From NCBI GenBank assembly GCA_035510455.1, contig DATKHB010000020.1, forward strand, positions 27,974 to 91,973: a stretch of 64,000 nucleotides of DNA. The letters are read 5' to 3'. The position numbers were made by a program, and so were the translations under genes. Origin of the DNA: DATKGL01 sp035510455. Its GTDB lineage: Bacteria > Patescibacteriota > Saccharimonadia > Saccharimonadales > UBA4665. Each line of letters starts with the position of its first letter. The stretch's first letter is position 1. A model generated the notes under the pieces. That model was not told the origin of the DNA. It worked only from the letters and a program-made list of their open reading frames with translations, and did no database searches. Shown piece by piece: positions 7,989-15,645 of this stretch.

Positions 7989-9736
7989 ACCAAAAAGATG
8001 TTATCTATGTTGACATAGATGATGAAATTACCAGCATTATCGATAAGGTTCGAAGCTCAGGTCACAATTTAATCGCCCTGGTTTTACCTAAGCGGGCGAC
8101 AGTTTTACAAAGCAGCGTCAATATGAAACTGTTAAAAAGAGCTGCTGGCAATGCCAAGAAGCAGCTAGTTTTAATTACTAGTGAGGCTAGTCTGATGCCG
8201 CTGGCCGCAGCCACAAAATTACCGGTAGCTAAGACCTTAGAGTCCAAACCAGAAGTTCCGATTCTTGATGCTTCTCATAACGAAGAGCTGGATGAACTTT
8301 TGCATGTCGATCAGGGAGAACCGGCCGACTTTGACCCGGATAAAGCTGGCAAAAAACCAGTTGGCGAACTAGCCGGAGCTGGAGCCGCTGCAGGCGCTCA
8401 GTCTGGCCCCGTTAAGCCCGAGCTAACCCCACTTCCAATCCCCCGTGCCAAAGATAAAGATAATGCTGATGAATCGGTAGAGCTAGATAACACCGACAAG
8501 AAGGAAGACTCTAAAGAATCAGACAAAAAGTCCAAAGATTCTAAGGACAAAAAGCTTAAAGTACCTAACTTCCAAAGGTTTCGACTAAAACTTATTTTAG
8601 GGATACTACTGATAGTTATTTTGATAGTCGGCTGGATACTGGCTAATATAATTTTACCTAAAGCAATCGTTGATATTGGTACTAATACCTCCACCGTTAA
8701 CGCGACATTGACTCTTAATCTTGATACCACGGCTAAATCGATAAGCGCTGCCCAGGAAACTATCCCCGCCCAGATCCAATCTTCTCAGAAAACTCAATCA
8801 CAGCAAGTAGCAACTACCGGACAAAAGAATCAAGGTAACTCTGCGTCAGGCGTTGTACAAATGTCTGCCGGGGAATGTAGCGGTACAGTACCCTCTGACG
8901 TACCGTCTGGAAGCCAATTAAGTAGCTCTAGCGGGCTAACATTTATTACTCAACAAGACACTTCTTTTACTCCTACCATTTCACATAGTAAATGTACATT
9001 TGAGGGCAGTAGCACGACCCCGATAGATGCCCAAAGTCCAGGATCTAATTATAATAATCAAACCAATTTTACTGATCCCAATAATTCAGCCATAACTGCC
9101 ACGGCCTCTACAGCTACGGCCGGCGGTACCGACAATATTGTCCAAATCGTAGCTCAAGCAGACATTACTAATGCTACCCAGAAAATACCCGCTCCCAACA
9201 CAACACTAATAAAATCGTCTCTTGAGGCTAGTCTGCAGCAGGCTGGGCTTTTCCCGATACAAACTAGCTTTAATTCTGGTACACCATCGAATACTTCAAG
9301 TGCTGCTGCCGGTGCCCAGGCGTCAACCGTTACGGTCACTCAGACCATAACCTATACGATGTTCGGCGTTCCCAAAAGTGGCCTACAGACCCTATTAAAC
9401 GACAACGTGGATCAGCAAATTGATACTTCAAAACAAGCCATACTAAACGACGGTCTCAGCAAAGCAACTTATAGCCTGGTAAGTCAGTCTTCTACTGGAG
9501 CTGTGGTTGGTTTACAAGCTTCTGCTGTTACTGGTACGAAGATTGATATTCCGGCTCTAAAAAAGCAAATTGCAGGACTAAAACCAGGCGATGTCCAAAA
9601 TATAATCAATGCTTACCCAGGGGTAACTACCGTTACTGTTCATTATAGTCCGTTCTGGATTAGCTCAACTCCTAAGAACGTTAGCAAGATCCATATAGAA
9701 TTCAAGTCCACTAAATCAAATGCGAATGGTGGCTAA
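7985..9736 (+). CDS. membrane protein with low-complexity linker, partner of the FtsA-like ATPase
   Basis: No confident family was recognised. The 583-residue product has a soluble N-terminal domain (about 1-110) with a DIDDEITSIIDKVR start, a low-complexity Ala/Gly then Lys/Asp/Ser linker (about 125-195), one membrane helix near 205-226 (LKLILGILLIVILIVGWILA) and a large Ser/Thr/Gln-rich outer domain with two cysteines. The organisation resembles PilN-like or baseplate-J-like envelope proteins seen in Saccharibacteria, but this is inference from layout. ATGA overlap with the upstream ATPase suggests both proteins form one complex. The ruvX start lies inside its last codons. Confidence 0.7.
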   Translation: MNQKDVIYVDIDDEITSIIDKVRSSGHNLIALVLPKRATVLQSSVNMKLLKRAAGNAKKQLVLITSEASLMPLAAATKLPVAKTLESKPEVPILDASHNEELDELLHVDQGEPADFDPDKAGKKPVGELAGAGAAAGAQSGPVKPELTPLPIPRAKDKDNADESVELDNTDKKEDSKESDKKSKDSKDKKLKVPNFQRFRLKLILGILLIVILIVGWILANIILPKAIVDIGTNTSTVNATLTLNLDTTAKSISAAQETIPAQIQSSQKTQSQQVATTGQKNQGNSASGVVQMSAGECSGTVPSDVPSGSQLSSSSGLTFITQQDTSFTPTISHSKCTFEGSSTTPIDAQSPGSNYNNQTNFTDPNNSAITATASTATAGGTDNIVQIVAQADITNATQKIPAPNTTLIKSSLEASLQQAGLFPIQTSFNSGTPSNTSSAAAGAQASTVTVTQTITYTMFGVPKSGLQTLLNDNVDQQIDTSKQAILNDGLSKATYSLVSQSSTGAVVGLQASAVTGTKIDIPALKKQIAGLKPGDVQNIINAYPGVTTVTVHYSPFWISSTPKNVSKIHIEFKSTKSNANGG

Positions 9737-10142
9737 AAAGCTATTAGCCTTGGATATCGGCAGCAGGAGGATCGGTGTTGCTATCGCCGATTCAGATACT
9801 AAAATGGCTCAGCCGTTAGTTACGCTTGATGTTACCCCGGGCATAATGAGAGGCTTAAGTAAGTTAATTGCGGAAAACAACACCGATTGTTTGGTCTGCG
9901 GGTTACCTCGGGGCATCGAGGGCCAAGACACAGAGCAAACTCGTTATACGCTAGACTTTATCGACAGGCTAAAGGAGAATGTAAAGATACCTGTATATAC
10001 ACAGGATGAGGCGGTGACCTCTTATAAAGCTGAACAAGAGCTTATTAGTCGAGGTAAACCATACCAAAAATCAGATATTGATAAGTTAGCCGCCGTATAT
10101 ATACTGGAAGATTTCTTACAAAGTCACAAGGAGAACTGGTAG
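9720..10142 (+). CDS. ruvX: Holliday junction resolvase-like / pre-16S rRNA nuclease YqgF (RuvX)
   Basis: 140 residues with the RNase H fold of YqgF: LLALDIGSRRIGVAIAD at the start, CGLPRGIEGQ in the middle and DEAVTSYKAEQEL then DKLAAVYILEDFL at the end. The family trims pre-16S rRNA in E. coli and is also called a putative resolvase. It overlaps the end of the upstream gene by 17 nt; ATG 9726 or GTG 9729 are possible alternative starts. mltG begins at its stop codon (one-base overlap). The yqgF-mltG pairing is common in bacteria. Confidence 0.9.
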   Translation: MRMVAKKLLALDIGSRRIGVAIADSDTKMAQPLVTLDVTPGIMRGLSKLIAENNTDCLVCGLPRGIEGQDTEQTRYTLDFIDRLKENVKIPVYTQDEAVTSYKAEQELISRGKPYQKSDIDKLAAVYILEDFLQSHKENW

Positions 10143-11203
10143 TGTCCAAGAGATACCCAAAACACCGAAGTCGTCGCCAAAGGTTTAAGCTTTTTTTAGT
10201 AGTCGTTACGGCAATAGTGATTTGCCTGATTGCGGCGATAATACTTATCCGTCACGTTTATGATCAGAATCTACTTCCAGTCAGCGACAGTCAAAAGACC
10301 CAGATAGTAACGATTAACTCGGGATCGTCAGTTGATCAGATAGCCGACCTGCTCCACAAGGACTCCTTAACCAGGACTAGCTGGGCGCTTGAGTGGTATG
10401 TTCGCACCCATAATCTTAGACCTGACCTTCTAGCCGGCACTTATGCACTTAGCCCCAGCCAAAGTACAGCTAGCATTGTCCAAACCATTACTTTGGGTAA
10501 GATTGCCACCAAATTAGTTACCATACTGCCCGGTAAGAGGCTGGATCAGATACAATCCTATTTAATTAATGATGGATTTTCACCGAGCTCCGTTAGCCAA
10601 GCCCTGCAGCCGGCTCAGTACCAAGGGCTACCGATCATGGCATTTGCCCCAGCTGGATCGGATCTTGAGGGGCTTTTGTATCCTGATTCATTCCAAAAGA
10701 CTGCCACCACTAACCCAGATGTAATCATCAGGGAATCATTGACTGAAATGGGCCAGAAACTAACGCCAAGCCTACAGACGGCTTTCGCCCGCGAAGGGCT
10801 TAGTACCTACCAAGGCATCGTTCTGGCTTCGATTGTTCAGCAAGAGGTTAGTAACCCGAGCGATCAAGCTCAGGTTGCTCAAGTATTTTTAAAGCGCCTA
10901 AGTACAGACATGTCTTTAGACTCCGATGTTACCGCTTACTACGGATCGATTATTGCCGGGCAAGCACCCAGCCTAACATACAATTCGCCTTATAACACTC
11001 TGTTACACACCGGGCTACCTCCCACCCCGATCAGCACTGTCTCGATGGCAGCTTTAGAAGCTGTTGCAAGCCCTGCGCCAACAACTTGGTTGTATTTTGT
11101 GTCTGGAGACAATGGCGTCACCTACTTCTCGCAGACGCTCCAGCAGCAGCAAGCAAACATTGCCCAGTATTGCCATAACTTGTGTAGCCAGGGTGGCCAA
11201 TAA
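10142..11203 (+). CDS. mltG: endolytic murein transglycosylase MltG (YceG-like)
   Basis: MltG cuts nascent glycan strands at the outer face of the membrane and ends chain growth. The product has 353 residues: a basic cytoplasmic start, one membrane helix near residues 17-38, a LysM-like segment with SGSSVDQIADLL, then the YceG domain with GSDLEGLLYPDSF and YNSPYNTLLHTGLPPTPIS. The active-site motif, usually ASIxEKE, reads ASIVQQEV here: the second Glu is kept and the first is Gln. Start is GTG sharing a base with the ruvX stop. The co-transcribed neighbours fit a wall-growth role. Confidence 0.9.
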   Translation: MSKRYPKHRSRRQRFKLFLVVVTAIVICLIAAIILIRHVYDQNLLPVSDSQKTQIVTINSGSSVDQIADLLHKDSLTRTSWALEWYVRTHNLRPDLLAGTYALSPSQSTASIVQTITLGKIATKLVTILPGKRLDQIQSYLINDGFSPSSVSQALQPAQYQGLPIMAFAPAGSDLEGLLYPDSFQKTATTNPDVIIRESLTEMGQKLTPSLQTAFAREGLSTYQGIVLASIVQQEVSNPSDQAQVAQVFLKRLSTDMSLDSDVTAYYGSIIAGQAPSLTYNSPYNTLLHTGLPPTPISTVSMAALEAVASPAPTTWLYFVSGDNGVTYFSQTLQQQQANIAQYCHNLCSQGGQ

Positions 11204-11410
11204 CAGCGGCCGCTAACTGAATTTTTGCTTGAAAAAAAACACACAATTGTCTAAACTGAGTACTTATAACAAGCCATCCGCTAACCAAGCTTCTTATAGT
11301 CGACTGATGAGCACTGTTATAACTGCAAAACAATGAATTTTAGAAACACACACGCCCGCAGTTTTTTACAAAAGGTGAAGCAAGAGTTCATCATTTAAAG
11401 AGGAGTTTGT
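11204..11410 (+). other. 207-nt leader/intergenic region before the LysM-CHAP gene
   Basis: No ORF. A candidate extended -10, TGT then TATAAC at 11318-11323, would give a leader of about 80 nt. The region ends with the ribosome site AGGAG at 11401-11405. It carries A-tracts but no strong hairpin. Because wall hydrolase genes of other Gram-positive bacteria often have c-di-AMP riboswitches here, the conserved bases of that riboswitch were looked for by eye and not found. Confidence 0.35.
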
Positions 11411-12517
11411 ATTCGCACCACGTCTCAAACGGCGAACGTTCGTCTACGGCACCTGCCAACCACAGTCAAGCTGTGGCAGCGCTTAACTAGAACGAAAGAC
11501 ACAACCAGCTCCCGTCGACGAGCTGTAAGGTATAGCTTGCTAGTTGTTAATCTGTTATTTTTAGCAATTGTATTTTTAGTTTTAAGTCGACCGCAATCCA
11601 CCCAGGCGGTTAATCAGCTGCCAGCTTCAGGCCAATCTTCAACGACCGTAAACCCCCTAGACCAACTAGCTTCAGCCGATGTTGCTGAGACTATTGCTGA
11701 AGTCGCTAATCTACCGGAGGCCACTGCCATTCGCAACCAAGCCGATTCGGTCAATGCTGAACTAGCCATAACTCCGGCTGATAATCTTATTGCTCAAAAA
11801 CCGCAAGTCGTAGCTACGAATTTTGAATCTAACCAAGCTATTCGGTCGTATGTCGTAAAGTCCAGCGACACTGTTGCTAGTTTGGCTAACAAATTCGATA
11901 TCACATCAAACAGTATTGAGTGGTCAAACGGGCTTTTGACCGGTAATTTAATTGTCGGCAGCAAGTTGCTTATACCTCCGGTTACGGGCATTGTTTATAC
12001 CGTAAAGTCGGGTGATACGATTCAAAGTCTTGCTCAAAAGTATGGTACGAGCGCAACGCTTATAACGTCATTTAATGATGCCGAAATATCGGGGATTCAC
12101 CCAGGCGAGCTAATTGTCATACCCGGCGGCCAGGCTCAGACAGTCCAGGCTCTGGTACCTTCCGGCCCGACGTATAACTTCTATGCTACTTACGGCAGTA
12201 ACGGCTACGATTTTGGCTATTGCACGTATTATGTTGCTAGCCAGATCGCCGTTCCCACTAACTGGGGTAACGCCTCTAGCTGGGCTTACTACGCGCGATT
12301 AAGCGGCTGGACCGTCAGCTCTACTCCCACGATTGGGTCAATTGCCCAGACTCCGTTTGCTGCAGGAGGCCAGGGACACGTAGCAATTGTTGTCGCCGTA
12401 TCCGGCACTAACATCGAAATCAAGGATATGAATAATTACGGGGATGGTGGTGGCTATGACAAAGTTGGTGAAGGATGGGTGTCAACAAGCTACTTCCCGA
12501 ATTACATAACCCATTAA
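11411..12517 (+). CDS. membrane-anchored LysM-CHAP peptidoglycan hydrolase, probable ATT start
   Basis: The product binds and cuts peptidoglycan outside the cell. It has a basic N-terminus, a membrane helix or signal anchor (about residues 43-60), LysM repeat 1 (SYVVKSSDTVASLANKF), LysM repeat 2 (VYTVKSGDTIQSLAQKYG) and a C-terminal CHAP domain with Cys in FGYCTYYVASQ and His in GHVAIVV. No ATG, GTG or TTG exists in frame before TTG 11537, which lies inside the helix. The frame is open from 11399, and ATT 11411 has AGGAG five nt upstream, so ATT is preferred; it yields 368 residues. With TTG 11537 the basic cytoplasmic tail would be lost. Infrequent ATT starts are known, e.g. infC of E. coli. 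Confidence 0.8.
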   Translation: MRTTSQTANVRLRHLPTTVKLWQRLTRTKDTTSSRRRAVRYSLLVVNLLFLAIVFLVLSRPQSTQAVNQLPASGQSSTTVNPLDQLASADVAETIAEVANLPEATAIRNQADSVNAELAITPADNLIAQKPQVVATNFESNQAIRSYVVKSSDTVASLANKFDITSNSIEWSNGLLTGNLIVGSKLLIPPVTGIVYTVKSGDTIQSLAQKYGTSATLITSFNDAEISGIHPGELIVIPGGQAQTVQALVPSGPTYNFYATYGSNGYDFGYCTYYVASQIAVPTNWGNASSWAYYARLSGWTVSSTPTIGSIAQTPFAAGGQGHVAIVVAVSGTNIEIKDMNNYGDGGGYDKVGEGWVSTSYFPNYITH

Positions 12518-12547
12518 CAAGCGCTGGCATTAGTTAGATTATATTTC

Positions 12548-12553
12548 TATACT
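12548..12553 (+). promoter_or_regulatory. -10 box of obgE, leaderless start
   Basis: TATACT, then 7 nt, then ATG 12561. No ribosome site is present. Confidence 0.45.
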
Positions 12554-12560
12554 TCATGTA

Positions 12561-13844
12561 ATGATATTTGTTGACAAGACTCAGGTTATTATTCACGCCG
12601 GTGACGGCGGTGATGGATTTAGTAGTTTCCGGCACGAGAAATTTATAGATCGTGGTGGTCCGGACGGCGGGGATGGCGGTAGCGGCGGGGACGTAATTTT
12701 CATGGCCAGTCGCAACCAAAACACTCTGGCAAACTTCAGGTTCCAGAAAGAATTAAAGGCAGAGTCTGGTTCGCGCGGTAGCCGCTCGAAGAAACATGGC
12801 AAAAGCGGAGTTGATCTAATCGCTCATGTGCCAGTGGGGACGGCCGTGCTGGATGGAGACGGTAAGCTCTTAGCTGATTTAGTGAACGATGGTCAGCAAT
12901 CGATTATAGCTAAAGGCGGCAATGGTGGTTTCGGCAACGCTCACTTTATTTCTTCTGTTAGGCAAGCCCCAAGAATCGCCGAAAAAGGCGAAGAGGGCGA
13001 GCAATTTATGGCTAGTTTGGAACTCAAAATGATCGCTGACGTTGGTCTAGTTGGTCTGCCTAATGCCGGCAAATCAACCTTGCTTAGCGTAATCAGTCAT
13101 GCCCGACCGGAAATCGCTGACTATCCCTTCACTACCCTAACCCCTAACCTGGGAGTTGTCGATATTGGTAAAGAGGATAGTCTGCTGTTTGCCGATATCC
13201 CTGGGTTGATTGAAGGTGCGGCTAGCGGCAAAGGTCTAGGCGATGAATTCCTAAGGCACATCGAGAGAACATCAGTTTTAGTACATATGATCGATGTTTA
13301 CGAGAAAGATATCGTTAAGTCGTACAAAATTATTCAAAATGAACTCAAAAACTACCGAGTAAATCTAACCAAGCTTCCTCAAATCATAGCCCTAAATAAA
13401 GCCGAGGGGCTTGGGGAAGATGACACCGATGATCTTATCCAGAGCATTAAAGAAGTTGTCCCCAAAAAGACTGAGATTTTAGCGGTATCCGCCAAATCAG
13501 GTCAAGGGGTTGACGAGTTAATCCGCCGAGTCAACACTATTGTAAAAGCCGAAAAACTAAAAACCAAGAGACTTAAATCCAAAAATAAAGCCGAGGTCAT
13601 GCCGATCCTTAGGCTTACGAATATGGATGATGGCTGGGAAGTGTCTAAACAGCCGGGCCTATTCCTGGTTACGGGTAAAAAAATTGAACGGTTCGCGAAG
13701 CGTACAGATTTTAGTAGCCCAGAAGGTGTCCAAAGGCTCAAAGATATCATGAAAAAAATGGGTATCACTCATGAGCTGGCCAGACAAGGAGCTAAACACG
13801 GTACTAAGATTATAATTGCCAAGGACAGGCAGCTTCGCTACTAA
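12561..13844 (+). CDS. obgE: GTPase Obg
   Basis: Obg binds the 50S subunit and links ribosome assembly to nutrient state. The 427-residue product has the glycine-rich Obg fold (1-158, GDGGDGFSSFRHEKF and GGPDGGDGGSGGDV), the G domain with GLPNAGKSTLL near 165, DIPGLIEGA (G3) and NKAE (G4), and a C-terminal OCT domain (about 345-427, ending GAKHGTKIIIAKD). All parts are complete. It stands between the wall-hydrolase gene and the exonuclease gene and has its own promoter. Confidence 0.96.
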   Translation: MIFVDKTQVIIHAGDGGDGFSSFRHEKFIDRGGPDGGDGGSGGDVIFMASRNQNTLANFRFQKELKAESGSRGSRSKKHGKSGVDLIAHVPVGTAVLDGDGKLLADLVNDGQQSIIAKGGNGGFGNAHFISSVRQAPRIAEKGEEGEQFMASLELKMIADVGLVGLPNAGKSTLLSVISHARPEIADYPFTTLTPNLGVVDIGKEDSLLFADIPGLIEGAASGKGLGDEFLRHIERTSVLVHMIDVYEKDIVKSYKIIQNELKNYRVNLTKLPQIIALNKAEGLGEDDTDDLIQSIKEVVPKKTEILAVSAKSGQGVDELIRRVNTIVKAEKLKTKRLKSKNKAEVMPILRLTNMDDGWEVSKQPGLFLVTGKKIERFAKRTDFSSPEGVQRLKDIMKKMGITHELARQGAKHGTKIIIAKDRQLRY

Positions 13845-13873
13845 ACTAAGACTTAATTTATGGGCTACAACTA

Positions 13874-15340
13874 GTGACTCAAACCTTTTTCTTCTACGAT
13901 CTAGAGACCACTGGCTTTAATTCTCGCGAAGCCAGAATTGTCCAGTTTGCCGGTCAACGAACCAGTCTGGATTTAAAACCTATCGGTAATCCAGTAGACA
14001 AACTTATTAAAATAACGGAAGATATCCTGCCTGATCCGGGGGCTGTACTGGTGACCGGTATTACTCCTCAAGCGACACTTAAAAATGGCATAAGTGAAGT
14101 CGATTTCTTAAAAGTTTTTAACTCGGAAGTTAATCTTCCGGGGACTATATTTGTAGGCTTTAACAATATTAGGTTTGATGACGAGTTTATCCGGTTTATT
14201 CAGTATCGTAATTTTTATGAACCTTATGAGTGGCAGTGGAAAGATGGGCGTTTGCGTTGGGATATGTTAGACGTCGCCAGAATGACCCGCGCACTCCGTC
14301 CCTTGGGGATTAAATGGCCGTTTGATTCTGAAGGGAACCCCTCAAATAGACTTGAATATCTCGCCGAGATAAATAATTTGATCCACATCAAGGCACATGA
14401 TGCGCTAAGTGATGCCAATGCCACCGTTGCGGTGGCTCAATTGATAATGGATAAACAGCTAAAGCTTTTCTCTTTTCTGCTTCAGATGCGCAGTAAAGAC
14501 AGGGTAAAGGAGCTTGTTAATAAAGGTGAACCATTTATCTATACCTCTGGAAAATATGATTCGGAGTTTGAAAAAACCACGGTTGTTGCTTCAGTTGGCG
14601 AACACCCCAAAAGTAATGGCGCATTAGTCTATGACTTACGTTTTGACCCGACCGAGTTTTCAGAGCTTAGTCCGCAGACCCTAGCTTCTTACTGGAAATG
14701 GCAACCCGAAGAGAAACGGCGCAAATTACCCGTAAAGACTTTGCAGTTTAATCGGTCGCCGGCAATCGCTCCCCTTAGCACGCTCGACAAAGACAGTCAA
14801 GAAAGACTAAAGATTGATCTAAAAAAGATCCACAAGAATTATGAAAAGCTTCTAGCTATAAAAAATTGGCCGGGTAAACTATACCAGGCGATTGATATTT
14901 TAGATGAGGCTAGCACCCAAACTAATTTAATAGCCCCTGACTATCCTAAGGACAATGAGCTTTACGAAGGCTTTTTACCGGCAGTCGACAAAAATGTTAT
15001 CGTTGCTATCCAAAAGTCTCAGCCCGAAAATTTAGATCAGATTGGCGCTAAGTTAAGCGATCAGCGGCTAAAATCAATGCTGCCGCTATATAAAGCCCGA
15101 AATTTTAGGGATTCTCTGACGCCTGAGGAGGTTAAAGCTTGGGAGAAATATCGGGTTAATAAACTTTTTTCTGGTGGTCCAAGCAGTCAGTACGCTAAAT
15201 TCGTGACTCAAATCCAGTATATGTTAAGCCAAACGACTACCTCAAAATCAGAAGGTATACTAAAAGATCTCTTAGCTTACGGCGAAAGTGTTAAGCCTTC
15301 ATCTTTTGATGAAGAGTTAGATAAAGAATCGTTGAAATAA
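13874..15340 (+). CDS. sbcB: exodeoxyribonuclease I (SbcB-like, DEDDh exonuclease)
   Basis: ExoI digests single-stranded DNA 3' to 5' in recombination and mismatch repair. The 488-residue length matches ExoI. Exo motif I is FFFYDLETTG (residues 4-13); motif II is in VGFNNIRFDDEF near 95-106; the third with His and Asp is in HDALSDANATVAVAQL near 175-190. The C-terminal half matches the ExoI SH3-like and helical parts (FRDSLTPEEVKAWEKYR). Start is GTG 13874; no better codon lies nearby. A minus-strand small membrane gene overlaps its last 50 bases. Confidence 0.88.
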   Translation: MTQTFFFYDLETTGFNSREARIVQFAGQRTSLDLKPIGNPVDKLIKITEDILPDPGAVLVTGITPQATLKNGISEVDFLKVFNSEVNLPGTIFVGFNNIRFDDEFIRFIQYRNFYEPYEWQWKDGRLRWDMLDVARMTRALRPLGIKWPFDSEGNPSNRLEYLAEINNLIHIKAHDALSDANATVAVAQLIMDKQLKLFSFLLQMRSKDRVKELVNKGEPFIYTSGKYDSEFEKTTVVASVGEHPKSNGALVYDLRFDPTEFSELSPQTLASYWKWQPEEKRRKLPVKTLQFNRSPAIAPLSTLDKDSQERLKIDLKKIHKNYEKLLAIKNWPGKLYQAIDILDEASTQTNLIAPDYPKDNELYEGFLPAVDKNVIVAIQKSQPENLDQIGAKLSDQRLKSMLPLYKARNFRDSLTPEEVKAWEKYRVNKLFSGGPSSQYAKFVTQIQYMLSQTTTSKSEGILKDLLAYGESVKPSSFDEELDKESLK

Positions 15341-15482
15341 ACCAATCGTGGAACAATCTCGATTTAGTGAACAGCCAGAAAACCGCCAGCATAGACAATA
15401 AGACAATCAGATCTATCCAGAGCATGAAAGAAATTTGAATATGTGTTCCTGGAATCAGCCCCAGGATTATGAAGTTCCACAT
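15291..15482 (-). CDS. small hydrophobic membrane protein, 63 residues
   Basis: ATG 15482 has the ribosome site GGGAG six nt upstream (15493-15489) and a TATAAT box on the same strand at 15523-15518. The product is almost all membrane helix: helix 1 near residues 3-12 and 18-20, helix 2 around 22-42 (MLWIDLIVLLSMLAVFWLF), and a third hydrophobic part near 49-58, ending HQKMKA. It overlaps the 3' end of the exonuclease gene by 50 nt in convergent orientation. No family recognised. Promoter plus ribosome site make it likely real despite its size. Confidence 0.55.
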   Translation of the reverse strand: MWNFIILGLIPGTHIQISFMLWIDLIVLLSMLAVFWLFTKSRLFHDWFISTILYLTLHQKMKA

Positions 15483-15626
15483 CGTAAGCTCCCACAAAAA
15501 ATAATTTGTTGTTGCTAATTATACATAAGATTGTATTTTAGTCAATAATATATCTTATTATGCTTATCCTTTCTCTTTTTTCACCAAAGTAGGTGTTTAA
15601 CACTAGTTTTTTTGTCTAAAAAGCTG

Positions 15627-15632
15627 TATAAT
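15627..15632 (+). promoter_or_regulatory. -10 box of uvrA
   Basis: Perfect TATAAT, 13 nt before ATG 15646; predicted leader about 7 nt and no ribosome site. Confidence 0.5.
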
Positions 15633-15645
15633 TGACCGACTAAAT

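Noticed and set aside
11204..11410. c-di-AMP riboswitch before the wall hydrolase gene
   Set aside because: The conserved bases were not found and the region lacks strong stems.
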